Shown: piece by piece, positions 53,515 to 62,968 of the stretch | Numbering within the stretch: position 1 is the first letter of the stretch | Layout: every line of letters starts with the position of its first letter | NCBI RefSeq assembly: GCF_021568775.1 | Contig: NZ_JAKGSG010000005.1 | Coordinates: 1 to 64,000 of the forward strand | Origin: Antribacter soli | GTDB taxonomy: Bacteria; Actinomycetota; Actinomycetes; Actinomycetales; Cellulomonadaceae | DNA length: 64,000 nucleotides | Direction of reading: 5' to 3' | Made by a program: the position numbers and the translations under genes | The notes under the pieces: generated by a model | Told to the model about the DNA's origin: nothing | Database searches by the model: none | What the model saw: only the letters and a program-made list of their open reading frames with translations

Positions 53515-55584
53515 ATGCGACGACGCACCACCGACGGCGGCTTCGACGCCGCGCAGGTCCGCCCCTGGAACGACGGCCTCGACGGCCTCGCCTACGGCGG
53601 CGACTACAACCCCGAGCAGTGGCCGCTGGACGTGCAGCTCGAGGACATCGAGCTCATGCGCGAGGCAGGCGTCAACCTGCTCAGCGTGGCGATCTTCTCC
53701 TGGGCCACCATCGAGCCTCGCGAGGGCGAGCTGGACTGGACCTGGCTCGACGCCACGCTCGACCGGCTCCACGAGGCGGGGATCCGCGTGGCCCTCGCCA
53801 CCGCGACGGCCTCCCCGCCGCCGTGGCTCACCCGCAAGCACCCCGAGATCCTGCCGCGCCTCGCCGACGGGACGGTGCTGCACCAGGGCGGGCGGCAGTC
53901 CTACTCCGTGACGCACCCGGTGCACCGTGACTACGCACTGGCCATGGCCGGGCGCATCGCCGAGCAGTACCGCGACCATCCGGCGCTGGCGCTGTGGCAC
54001 GTCGACAACGAGATCGGCTGCCACGTGCCGCGCGACTACTCCGACGCCGCCGCTGCGGCGTTCCGGGTCTGGCTCGCCGAGCGTTACGGCACCGTGGAGG
54101 CGCTCAACGAGGCGTGGGGCACGGCGTTCTGGTCGCAGCGCTACGGCTCGTTCGACGACGTGCTGCCGCCGCTGGTGGCACCCGCGCACGCCAACCCCAC
54201 GCAGCAGCTCGACTTCGACAGGTTCTCGTCGGACTCCCTGCTGGACTACTACCGCGACCTGCGCGACACCCTCCGCGCCATCACGCCGCACGTGCCCACC
54301 ACGACCAACCTCATGGCGTCCACCGGCACCAAGGGCATGGACTACTTCTCATGGGCTCCTGAGCTCGACGTGGTGGCCAACGACCACTACACCGCCTCGG
54401 CCGACCGCGAGCGTCACGTGGAGCTGGCGTTCTCCGCCGACCTCACGCGCGGCATCGCGGGCGGTGCGCCGTGGATCCTCATGGAGCACTCCACCGGGGC
54501 CGTGAACTGGCAGCCACGCAACCGGGCCAAGGCGCCCGGCGAGCTGCTGCGCAACTCCCTGGCGCACGTGGCGCGCGGCGCGGACGCGGTGATGTTCTTC
54601 CAGTGGCGGGCCTCGAAGGCGGGCGCCGAGAAGTACCACTCCGGGATGGTCCCGCACGCCGGCACGGGCACCGACCTCTGGCGTTCCGTCGTCGAGCTCG
54701 GGCAGGCCCTGCGCGCCCTGGGCGAGGTGCGGGGGTCTCGCGTCCGGTCGCGCGCCGCCCTGGTGATGGACTACCCCGCCTGGTGGGCCTCGGAGCTGGA
54801 CTCCCACCCCACGGCGGACGTGCGCTACACGGACCAGCTGCTCGCCTGGTACCGGGAGCTGTGGCGGCTCGGCGTCACGGTGGACGTCGTGCCGCCGACC
54901 GGTGCGCTGGACGCGTACGACCTGGTGGTGGTGCCCACGCTGTACGTGGTCACGGACGAGGGGGCCGCCAACGTGGCGGCCGCGGCCGAGCGGGGCGCCA
55001 CCGTGGTGGTGACCTACTTCTCGGGCATCGTCGACGAGTTCGACCACGTCCGCCTCGGCGGCTACCCCGGCGCGTTCCGCGACCTGCTGGGCGTGCGCAC
55101 CGAGGAGTTCTTCCCGCTCCTCGAGGACGAGGCGGTGCGGGTCTCCGGGTCGCTCGGCGCCTTCACCGCCGACCTGTGGACGGAGAAGTCGTCGGTGGCA
55201 CCCGGGGTGGAGGTCCTCGCGGCGTACGACGACGGACCCCTGCCCGCCCGGCCTGCGCTCACCCGGCGGGCCGTGCCCGGCGGCGGATCCGCCTGGTACG
55301 TGGCGACCCGGCTCGAGGCGGAGGGGGTCGCGGCCGTGGCCCGGGCGGCGGCGGCAGAGGCCGGCGTGCTGCCCGGCGCGCCGGCCACCGAGGTGGACGG
55401 GCTCGAGCTCGTGCGTCGCTGGTCCGACGACGGCACGCGCTCCTGGCTGTTCGCGATCAACCACACCGACGCCGAGGTAGGGCTGGCCGAGGCCGGTACG
55501 GAGCTGCTCACGGGCGCGGAGGTGGAGAAGCTGACGGTCCCGCCGGGCGGAGTCCGCGTGCTGCGCCAGGACCTGCCGAGATAG
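53515..55584 (+). CDS. GH42 beta-galactosidase (YesZ-like)
   Basis: A 689-residue cytoplasmic glycoside hydrolase. The barrel has YGGDYNPEQWP near residue 27, acid/base Glu166 in WHVDNEIGCH and nucleophile Glu324 in PWILMEHSTGAVNWQ. The trimerisation domain (about 415-610) includes DYPAWWASELDSHPTADV and VVVPTLYVVTDE, and a small C-terminal beta-domain follows. There is no signal peptide, so it acts on imported galactosides, probably from rhamnogalacturonan side chains, like Bacillus YesZ. Its stop codon lies inside a 41-bp hairpin repeat. Confidence 0.94.
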   Translation: MRRRTTDGGFDAAQVRPWNDGLDGLAYGGDYNPEQWPLDVQLEDIELMREAGVNLLSVAIFSWATIEPREGELDWTWLDATLDRLHEAGIRVALATATASPPPWLTRKHPEILPRLADGTVLHQGGRQSYSVTHPVHRDYALAMAGRIAEQYRDHPALALWHVDNEIGCHVPRDYSDAAAAAFRVWLAERYGTVEALNEAWGTAFWSQRYGSFDDVLPPLVAPAHANPTQQLDFDRFSSDSLLDYYRDLRDTLRAITPHVPTTTNLMASTGTKGMDYFSWAPELDVVANDHYTASADRERHVELAFSADLTRGIAGGAPWILMEHSTGAVNWQPRNRAKAPGELLRNSLAHVARGADAVMFFQWRASKAGAEKYHSGMVPHAGTGTDLWRSVVELGQALRALGEVRGSRVRSRAALVMDYPAWWASELDSHPTADVRYTDQLLAWYRELWRLGVTVDVVPPTGALDAYDLVVVPTLYVVTDEGAANVAAAAERGATVVVTYFSGIVDEFDHVRLGGYPGAFRDLLGVRTEEFFPLLEDEAVRVSGSLGAFTADLWTEKSSVAPGVEVLAAYDDGPLPARPALTRRAVPGGGSAWYVATRLEAEGVAAVARAAAAEAGVLPGAPATEVDGLELVRRWSDDGTRSWLFAINHTDAEVGLAEAGTELLTGAEVEKLTVPPGGVRVLRQDLPR

Positions 55585-55615
55585 TCGCTCTGTCGGACGG
55601 AGCGACTATCTCGGC
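55575..55615. repeat. 41-bp hairpin repeat, copy 3
   Basis: GCCGAGATAGTCGCT (55575-55589) pairs perfectly with AGCGACTATCTCGGC (55601-55615), an 11-base loop. The GH42 stop codon (55582-55584) lies within it. It is the same family as the pair at 33777-33869. Confidence 0.9.
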
Positions 55616-55626
55616 GAACCAAACGC

Positions 55627-55667
55627 GCCGAGATTGTCGCCCCGTCGGACGGCCTGACTACCTCGCA
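55627..55667. repeat. 41-bp hairpin repeat, copy 4
   Basis: It starts GCCGAGATTGTCGC and ends GACTACCTCG, a degenerate copy 11 bp after copy 3. The stop codon of the leftward DUF6807 gene (55658-55660) lies within it. Confidence 0.85.
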
Positions 55668-56617
55668 GACCGGGACCCGAGCGCCGCCGCCGCGAGCGCC
55701 GCCAGCTTCTCGCCGCGGGCCACGTCCGACTCGCCGTCCGCGACCACGACGGCGTACTCGAACGTCAGCGTCTCGCCCGGCCCGAACGGCACCTCCTCGC
55801 TGAACGCCGGCGCCGGGCACAGCACCGCGAACGGCACGGACCGCACGAACCACTGCGGTACGCCGCCGGGGTTCGCACCGCCGTCGACGATGAGCACCGT
55901 CGAGGTCCCGGACCCGGCGGCGTAACCGTCGTGCCGTCCGACGAACCCCATCCAGGCGAACCTCTCGCCGCGCGCCACCTCGGCGTCACCGGCGAACCCG
56001 GGCGCGATCACCGTCCCCTCGGTGAACGACCGCGGCCCGCGCCAGAACAGCCCGCCGTAGCCGGCGTTCTCCCGCCCGCTGGTGGTGGGGCTGCCGAGAT
56101 CGAGCGGCCCGTCGGTCACGTTCGTCAGCTCGGACCGCCAGGTGAGCACCCAGGCGTCGTCATCCACCACCGTGACCGCCACCGTCCGCTCCTCCCTGAC
56201 GACCACGTCGCCCGGCTTGTCGTCAACCGGGGGCGTCCGCCAGGCAAGCTGCTCGATGAAGCCGTTGAAACCGGGCATCCAGTTCACGAGCGTGGTGAAC
56301 GCCTCGTGGTCCATCGACCCGTCGTTCCCCAGGTCCTGGTACCCGACGTCCCGCACGTAGGTCGGCCCGCCCCAGAAGTTCCACGGACCCACGTTCGGCA
56401 GCGACAGGGCGAGCCCCTTGTGCCAGATGTGGTCCCAGGGCCGGAAGTTCGTGACGAGGTCGCCGGCGAGGGTCCGCATCGGGTGCAGGTAGGGCCGCGG
56501 GCTCTCGTACTGCGCGTCCGTCGGCAGGTAGGCGTACGTGAAGAGCTCGCCCGACCCGTCCGGGGCGTCGATGAGCCGGAAGGTCAGGCGGGCTCCGTCG
56601 TCGGACACCTGGATCAT
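55658..56617 (-). CDS. DUF6807 (PmoA-like) protein
   Basis: A 319-residue stand-alone member of the family fused to LacI at 6951. Shared motifs are SPRPYLHPMRTLAGDL near residue 39, a WDHIWHKGLALSLPNV segment rich in His and WGGPTYVRD. Later parts are NAGYGGLFWRGPR and VPQWFVRSVPFAVLCPAPAF. The His/Asp-rich core could bind metal or a sugar. The start ATG 56617 overlaps the stop of the oxidoreductase gene (ATGA), so the two are co-translated. No activity can be named. The name PmoA is historical and does not mean methane oxidation. Confidence 0.86.
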   Translation of the reverse strand: MIQVSDDGARLTFRLIDAPDGSGELFTYAYLPTDAQYESPRPYLHPMRTLAGDLVTNFRPWDHIWHKGLALSLPNVGPWNFWGGPTYVRDVGYQDLGNDGSMDHEAFTTLVNWMPGFNGFIEQLAWRTPPVDDKPGDVVVREERTVAVTVVDDDAWVLTWRSELTNVTDGPLDLGSPTTSGRENAGYGGLFWRGPRSFTEGTVIAPGFAGDAEVARGERFAWMGFVGRHDGYAAGSGTSTVLIVDGGANPGGVPQWFVRSVPFAVLCPAPAFSEEVPFGPGETLTFEYAVVVADGESDVARGEKLAALAAAALGSRSAR

Positions 56618-57726
56618 GCGAAGACCTCCTTGACCGGGGCCCAGGCCGGGCCCGTGCCCCGCATGGACGTGTAGAACGGGTCGCCCGGACCGATCTCGCC
56701 GGCCTTCACGGGCGCGCCCGTGAAGGCCGAGCGGTAGATCGCGGCGGCGAGCTCGAGGGTGCCGCGCGCGTCGGCGACGGTGATGGGCGGGGCCTCGCCG
56801 GCGGCGAACGCCCGGTAGGTGGGCAGCAGCTGTGCGAGGTGCCCGGACGGCAGCGCCGCCGGGTCCGCGCTCCACAGAGCGGCCGCGTCCTCGTGCCCGG
56901 GGGCGGGCGTGAAGGTCCAGTCGTCGTCCGTGTAGCCGTAGAGGTGGGACACCTCGATCGTGGCGGCTTCGGTGTCGAAGCGCAGGTCGGAGGTCTCGCG
57001 CGGAGAGAGCAGGGAGTTGGTCACGGACGCCATCGCGCCGGACTCGAACCGGACCAGCGCCATGGAGACGTCCTCCGTGTCGACCTCGCGGGCGAGGCGG
57101 CCGGCCATCGCGGTCACCTCGGACCATGGGCCGAGCATGGCCAGCAGCAGGTCGAACTGGTGAATTCCGTGGCCCATCGTCGGGCCGCCGCCCTCCGTCT
57201 CCCAGCGCCCGCGCCACGGCACCTCGAAGTACGCCGGTGCCCGGAACCACAGCGTGTCGCACGTGGCGACGTACGCGCGGCCCAGCTCGCCGGAGTCGAG
57301 GAGGCGACGAAGCTGCCGCGCCCCGTGGCCGAACCGGTGCTGCACGATCTGCGTGAACCGTGCCCCGCCCGGCGCCTGCGCCTCGGCGGCTGCGATCGCG
57401 TCGATCTCAGCCAGCGACAGCACCGCCGGCTTCTCCACCACCACGTGCACGCCCGCGCGCAGCGCCGCCACGGCGGCCGGTGCATGGACCGACGGCGGAG
57501 TGCACACGTGGACCGCGTCCACCTCGCCGGCCTCCAGCAGCGCCTCCAGCGACGTGCCGTGGTGGGGGACGCCGTACTGGTCGGCGAAGGCCTGCGCCCG
57601 CCCCGCGTCGATGTCGACCACGTGCGTCACCTGCGCCTGCGGCGCGTCGTCGCGCCCCGCAAGCCCGGCGATCGCTTCCGCGTGCGCGCCGGCGATGCCA
57701 CCGGCGCCCAGGATCGTCACCCTCAT
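56614..57726 (-). CDS. Gfo/Idh/MocA family oxidoreductase
   Basis: A 370-residue NAD(P)-dependent enzyme. It opens MRVTILGAGGIAGAHAEAI, the classic GxGGI dinucleotide site, followed by VHVCTPPSVHAPAAV and VVVEKPAVLSLAEIDAI (Lys in EKP). GHGIHQFDLLLAMLG in the C-domain contains the conserved HxxD-like His and Asp. It overlaps the DUF6807 gene and has two operator-like palindromes upstream. It may oxidise a released sugar or glycoside; the substrate is unknown. Confidence 0.92.
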   Translation of the reverse strand: MRVTILGAGGIAGAHAEAIAGLAGRDDAPQAQVTHVVDIDAGRAQAFADQYGVPHHGTSLEALLEAGEVDAVHVCTPPSVHAPAAVAALRAGVHVVVEKPAVLSLAEIDAIAAAEAQAPGGARFTQIVQHRFGHGARQLRRLLDSGELGRAYVATCDTLWFRAPAYFEVPWRGRWETEGGGPTMGHGIHQFDLLLAMLGPWSEVTAMAGRLAREVDTEDVSMALVRFESGAMASVTNSLLSPRETSDLRFDTEAATIEVSHLYGYTDDDWTFTPAPGHEDAAALWSADPAALPSGHLAQLLPTYRAFAAGEAPPITVADARGTLELAAAIYRSAFTGAPVKAGEIGPGDPFYTSMRGTGPAWAPVKEVFA

Positions 57727-57774
57727 ACCTGCTCCGTCCTCGTCGACGTCGTACCGTCCGGCCCGGGGGCCGGT

Positions 57775-57786
57775 CGAATCGTTTCT
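57775..57786. promoter_or_regulatory. Rhamnose-type operator before the 57726 oxidoreductase
   Basis: CGAATCGTTTCT is the reverse complement of AGAAACGATTCG, matching the inner 10 bases of the rhaI site. It lies 49 bp before the start codon. Confidence 0.55.
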
Positions 57787-57818
57787 TCCCCTGACCTTAC
57801 CCGCCGTGCCGAGGTGAT

Positions 57819-57832
57819 GGAAAGCCCTTTCC
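57819..57832. promoter_or_regulatory. Second LacI-type palindrome before the 57726 oxidoreductase
   Basis: GGAAAGCCCTTTCC is a palindrome except at its central pair. It resembles the sites at 12766-12781 and 25259-25274, which also precede Gfo/Idh genes. Confidence 0.5.
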
Positions 57833-57875
57833 CGCGCCTTCCCGCCCGCTGCCGACGCGCCAACCGTCAGTCCCG

Positions 57876-60260
57876 TCAGCCCCGGCAGCCCTCCGCCGCG
57901 CACCCGTTTCCGGAAAGGCCCCGGTCCGCGCACGGGTGCGGGTAGCGGCCCGCCGGGACCGGCACCTGACGGAAGTCGGTGTCGGATGCCAGGTAGAACC
58001 CGGGGTACGACGGCTGGTTGTACGTCGTCTGCTGCCGCGCCACCTCGACCCGGTACTGCGGGTCGTGGAGCAGGGTGAACATCTTGATGTCGGTCACCTC
58101 GGTGGACAGGTGGATGCGGATCGCCGAGCTGTCCGCGGTCCGGACGAGGACCTCCTCGCGCCAGTCGCCAAGGACGTCGGCGACGAGCGACGGGTTGCCC
58201 TTGGTGTAGTTGTTCGTCAGCGTCCCGCCGAGGGTCCGCAGGACCCCACGCGACCGGTCCACGATCCTCGGGGTCACGTCGATCGCCCCGTCGACGATCT
58301 GGGTCGTGCCGTCGGCGGCCCAGCGGACGGACTGGTTGGTGCCCATCGTCGCCGGCGACAGGAGCGCACCGGTGGCGCTGAGCGTCCCGGAACCCTCGGT
58401 CCCGTTCGGCATGGACGCCCACACCTCGATGCCGGGAACCGCCGGGTCCACGTCGCCGATCATGGCGCGGCCCGTGTCGCGGCCCGAGTACGACCCGAAG
58501 AGCACCTCGCCGGTCGCGGCATCGCGCATCGCCGAGCCGAAGGGCGCCCACACGCCGCCCTCGTGCGCCGTCCAGATCTCGAGCCCGGGACGCGCCGGGT
58601 CGATGTCCGTCACGTGCATGGCGTCGCCGTGGCCGAGCCGCGCAACGGTCCCGGGGGCGGCGCTCTGCGGCGGCATCTCGGCGAACGACGAGTACAGCAG
58701 CGACCCGTCATCGTCCAGCGTCGCGGAGCCGTAGACGATCTCCTGCTTCCCGTCGCCGTCCGCGTCGGCCGCCGACAGCGAGTGGTCGCCCTGCGTGGTC
58801 AGCGTCCCCCACTCGGGCGACGTGCCGTCGCGCCCGTGCGGGCCGTCGTCGAACGGGTTGGTCATGGGCACCCAGCCGCTGTCCGCGAACCACCGCCGGG
58901 ACAGGTGCTCGCCGTCCCAGTCGTAGGCAGCCACGGTCGACCGCGTGTAGTAGCCACGCGCGAACACGGCCGACGGGCGCGACCCGTCCAGGTACGCCAC
59001 GCCCGACAGGAACCGGTCCACGCGGTTGCCCGGCTCGATGCGGGCCATCGCGTAGTCGCCCCACATCAGGCCGTCGTCGGTGCGTCCGGGCTCGTACCGG
59101 ACGGTCTCGAGCTCGGCACCCGTGGCCCCCTCGAACACCGTGAGGTACTCCGGCCCGTCGAGCACGAACCCGTTGAAGTTCCGCAGCTGGTTGCGCGTGG
59201 AGCGCGCCGGCGCGTAGACGTCGACGAAGTGGTCCACCGCCTCGGTGGCCGAGGCCGCCGACAGCGGGTACGTCCACCGTGGCTCGATGCCCCACGCCTC
59301 CTCGAGCGTGGCGGGCCACCGCCCGGCCATGACCTCCGGGTGGGTGGTCCAGCCCTGGAAGACGCCGGCGAGCCGCTGCGCGTACTGCGCGGCCGACAGC
59401 CGGTGGTCGTCGGTGTTCGAGTACCCCGCGGCAACGTCGTCGGGCAGCATCGTGACGAAGTCCTCGGACGCCACCGACCCGTCCTGGGCGAACCGCACCG
59501 TCTTCGTTCCTGGCGCCGTCTTGAGCATGATCTCGGCGCGACCGTCGCCGTCGAAGTCGTAGACGAGGAACTGCGTGTAGTGGGCGCCGGCCCGGATGTT
59601 GGGGCCGAGGTCGAACCGGTAGAGCAGCGTGCCGTCCGCCTCGTACGCGTCGAGGTAGACCGTGCCGGTGTACCCCACCTGCGACACGTCCTTCGAGTTG
59701 GACGGGTCCCACTTGACCACGTACTCGAGGGCGCCGTCGCCGTCGAGGTCTCCCACGCTCAGGTCGTTGGCGCTGTACGTGTACGCCTCGCCCACCGGCG
59801 TGACCCCGTCCGCCGGCTTCTGCAGCGGCAGCTCGGTGTACCCGGTGGCCCAGGGAGTCACGGAGGCCGCGCGTCCGACGGCGTGGTCGCGGCCCACGGG
59901 CTTCACGGTGTAGGTGTCGCTGCCGTCGCCGGCCGCGTCGAGGTAGTTGGTCGAGCCGGTGACCGTGGCGACCTTCTCGTCACCCCGGTACACGTGGAAC
60001 GTGGTGCCGGTGACGCCGTCGGCGGTCGCGCCGCTGACCTCGGCGGCCAGGAGCCGCCAGCTCAGGAACACCCCCTCCGGCGTCGTCGCGGCCACGAGAC
60101 CGCGGTCGAGCCGCTCGAGCTGGACGGTTGCGGCGCCGTCGCCGCTGCCCGACGACGTCGCGGCCGGTCCGGCCACGGCACTCGCCGACGTGAGCCCCAG
60201 GCAGGCGGCCGCCGCTGTCGCGACGAGCACCGGCCGGAGGCGGGGTTGCGGGGAAAACAT
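57876..60260 (-). CDS. Secreted rhamnogalacturonan lyase, polysaccharide lyase family 11
   Basis: A 794-residue exported enzyme. The signal peptide is about 1-30 (LVATAAAACLGLTSASAVAG). The mature part is an eight-bladed beta-propeller with many calcium loops: VGDLDGDGALEYVVKWDPSNSKD, VYDFDGDGRAEIMLKTAPGT and AADADGDGKQEIVYGSATLDD. The first 100 residues form a fibronectin-like domain. Near the end, NPSLVADVLGDWREEVLVR and QQTTYNQPSYPGFYLA match YesW-type lyases, which split the rhamnose-galacturonate backbone of pectin outside the cell. The last 25 residues, with two Cys-containing segments, are unusual. Confidence 0.95.
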   Translation of the reverse strand: MFSPQPRLRPVLVATAAAACLGLTSASAVAGPAATSSGSGDGAATVQLERLDRGLVAATTPEGVFLSWRLLAAEVSGATADGVTGTTFHVYRGDEKVATVTGSTNYLDAAGDGSDTYTVKPVGRDHAVGRAASVTPWATGYTELPLQKPADGVTPVGEAYTYSANDLSVGDLDGDGALEYVVKWDPSNSKDVSQVGYTGTVYLDAYEADGTLLYRFDLGPNIRAGAHYTQFLVYDFDGDGRAEIMLKTAPGTKTVRFAQDGSVASEDFVTMLPDDVAAGYSNTDDHRLSAAQYAQRLAGVFQGWTTHPEVMAGRWPATLEEAWGIEPRWTYPLSAASATEAVDHFVDVYAPARSTRNQLRNFNGFVLDGPEYLTVFEGATGAELETVRYEPGRTDDGLMWGDYAMARIEPGNRVDRFLSGVAYLDGSRPSAVFARGYYTRSTVAAYDWDGEHLSRRWFADSGWVPMTNPFDDGPHGRDGTSPEWGTLTTQGDHSLSAADADGDGKQEIVYGSATLDDDGSLLYSSFAEMPPQSAAPGTVARLGHGDAMHVTDIDPARPGLEIWTAHEGGVWAPFGSAMRDAATGEVLFGSYSGRDTGRAMIGDVDPAVPGIEVWASMPNGTEGSGTLSATGALLSPATMGTNQSVRWAADGTTQIVDGAIDVTPRIVDRSRGVLRTLGGTLTNNYTKGNPSLVADVLGDWREEVLVRTADSSAIRIHLSTEVTDIKMFTLLHDPQYRVEVARQQTTYNQPSYPGFYLASDTDFRQVPVPAGRYPHPCADRGLSGNGCAAEGCRG

Positions 60261-60303
60261 CGTCGTACTCCCTTCGCGGGTACTTCCGCCGGGGCGCAGC
60301 GCG

Positions 60304-61029
<726 letters not shown>

Positions 61030-61031
61030 GC

Positions 61032-61949
61032 TCAGCCCTTCAGGCCCTGGGTCGCGACGCCGTCGATGATGTAGCGCTGGAAGATCACGAAGAAGATCAG
61101 CACGGGGAGCAGCGCGAGGACCGCCATGGCCATCTGGGCGCCGTAGTCCGAGACGGACGTCTGGTCCACGTACTGGCGCAGCGCGATCGGCAGGGTGTAC
61201 AGCTCCGGCCGGCCCAGGTAGAGCAGCGGGCCGAGGAAGTCGTTCCACGTCCAGATGAACGTGAAGATCGAGCTCGTCACGAGGGCCGGCCGCATGAGCG
61301 GCAGGATGACCGACGTGAAGGTCCGCACGTGCCCGCAGCCGTCGATGCGCGCCGCCTCGTCGAGCTCGCGGGGGATGCCGCGGATGAACTGGACCATGAG
61401 GAACACGAAGAAGGCGTCGGCGGCGAGGAACTTGCCGGCCAGGAGCGGCACGTAGGTGTTCACCAGGCCGAGCTGGTTGAACAGGATGTACTGCGGGATG
61501 ATCACGACGTGGAACGGCAGCAGGAGCGTGCCGATCATGATCGCGAACAGGGCCCCGCGCCCGGGGAACCGGACCCGGGCGAACGCGTAGGCGGACACGG
61601 ACGCGGACAGCACCACGCCGAGCACCGACAGCACCGCGAGCAGCACCGAGTTCCAGAAGAACGACATGAACGGCACCCCGCCGATCCCGCTGAACGCCTT
61701 GACGAAGTTGTCGATCGTCCAGGCGTCGGGCAGCAGCGACGTGTTGCCGACGATGTCGTGCGACGGCTTGAACGCGGACATGAGCATCCAGGCGGCCGGG
61801 TAGAGGATCACCACGGACGCTGCGACCGCCGCGACGTGGAAGACCAGCTCCTTGACGCGCCGGCGGGTCGCGGCCGCGCTGCGGCGGCGGTCCGCCTCGC
61901 CGTCGGCCGGCGGACGGCTGGTGGCGACCGACTCGGTGACTGTGGTCAT
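61032..61949 (-). CDS. ABC sugar transporter permease (MalG type, YesQ-like)
   Basis: A 305-residue CUT1 permease with six hydrophobic segments. The EAA loop reads RELDEAARIDGCGHVRTF and the end RYIIDGVATQGLKG is typical. Its sequence is close to that of the permease at 4907, especially PFHVVIIPQYILFNQLGLVNTY. ATG 61949 overlaps the stop of the MalF-type gene (ATGA). By position it corresponds to YesQ in the Bacillus rhamnogalacturonan locus. Confidence 0.93.
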   Translation of the reverse strand: MTTVTESVATSRPPADGEADRRRSAAATRRRVKELVFHVAAVAASVVILYPAAWMLMSAFKPSHDIVGNTSLLPDAWTIDNFVKAFSGIGGVPFMSFFWNSVLLAVLSVLGVVLSASVSAYAFARVRFPGRGALFAIMIGTLLLPFHVVIIPQYILFNQLGLVNTYVPLLAGKFLAADAFFVFLMVQFIRGIPRELDEAARIDGCGHVRTFTSVILPLMRPALVTSSIFTFIWTWNDFLGPLLYLGRPELYTLPIALRQYVDQTSVSDYGAQMAMAVLALLPVLIFFVIFQRYIIDGVATQGLKG

Positions 61950-62902
61950 CGTTCGTCTCCCGTGTAGTGCACCCAGGTCCGCGACGTGCGGAACAGCACC
62001 GCCGTGATGATGCCGACCACGGCGACGAGCACCCAGGCCATGGCCGAGGCGTAGCCCATGCGGAAGTCCTGGAAACCGCGGATGTAGAGGTACAGCGTGT
62101 AGAACAGCGTCGAGCCCGCGGGCCCGCCGGAGCCGCCCGAGATGATGAAGGCCGAGCTGAACACCTGGAAGGCGTGGATGGTCTCCATCAGCAGGTTGAA
62201 GAACAGCACCGGCGACAGCATCGGCATCGTGATGTTCCAGAACCGGCGGACCGGACCGGCGCCGTCGACCTCGGCGGCCTCGTAGAGCTCGGCCGGGATC
62301 TGCTTGAGGCCGGCGAGGAAGATGACCGTCGGGGCGCCGAAGCCCCACACGGCCAGCAGGATCATCATCGGCATGGTCATGTCGGGGTTACCGACCCAGC
62401 CGCCGGCGGGGAAGCCGACGAGCTGCTGGATCTGGTCGACGATGCCGTCGTCGATGAACATCGCCTTCCACACGATCGCGATCGACACGCTCGCGCCGAT
62501 GAGCGACGGCATGTAGAAGATCGACCGGTAGACGCCCTGGCCCCGGAAGCGCAGGTTCAGCAGCAGCGCGGCGCCGAGCGCAGCCGCGAGCTTGACCGGC
62601 GTGCCGAGGAAGACGTAGACCGCGGTGACCTGCGCGGACTGGAGGAACCGCGGGTCCTCGAAGAGGCGCTGGAAGTTCTCCAGGCCCACGAACTGCGGGT
62701 CGCGGAACAGGTTGTAGTCGGTGAACGCGAGGTACAGCGAGGCGAGCATGGGGAACGCGGTCAGGGCCGCGAACCCGATGAGCCAGGGCGAGACGAACGC
62801 GTAGCCGGCGCGGACGTCCCCGGCGCGATAGCGCTTGACGTCCCGGGTGGGGACGAACGAGGTGGGCGGGGCGCCGTCGGGCACCGCACGGGTGACAGTC
62901 AT
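61946..62902 (-). CDS. ABC sugar transporter permease (MalF type, YesP-like)
   Basis: A 318-residue permease. The EAA loop reads YEAAEVDGAGPVRRFW; GVYRSIFYMPSLIGASVSIA precedes it. ATG 62902 has GGAGG about 8 bases upstream. It is also close to the permease at 5847. It forms the channel with the MalG-type partner and takes up rhamnogalacturonan oligosaccharides if the locus reading is right. Confidence 0.93.
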   Translation of the reverse strand: MTVTRAVPDGAPPTSFVPTRDVKRYRAGDVRAGYAFVSPWLIGFAALTAFPMLASLYLAFTDYNLFRDPQFVGLENFQRLFEDPRFLQSAQVTAVYVFLGTPVKLAAALGAALLLNLRFRGQGVYRSIFYMPSLIGASVSIAIVWKAMFIDDGIVDQIQQLVGFPAGGWVGNPDMTMPMMILLAVWGFGAPTVIFLAGLKQIPAELYEAAEVDGAGPVRRFWNITMPMLSPVLFFNLLMETIHAFQVFSSAFIISGGSGGPAGSTLFYTLYLYIRGFQDFRMGYASAMAWVLVAVVGIITAVLFRTSRTWVHYTGDER

Positions 62903-62968
62903 AGGGACCTCCGGGGCTGGCGGCCCCGCGCGAGCGCGGGGCCGCCGGATCACGTCAGGACGGCTGGG

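Noticed and set aside
55658-56617. A methane monooxygenase subunit, suggested by the PmoA name
   Set aside because: The protein has no membrane segments or copper-site layout of true PmoA. The name is a database legacy for this soluble family.
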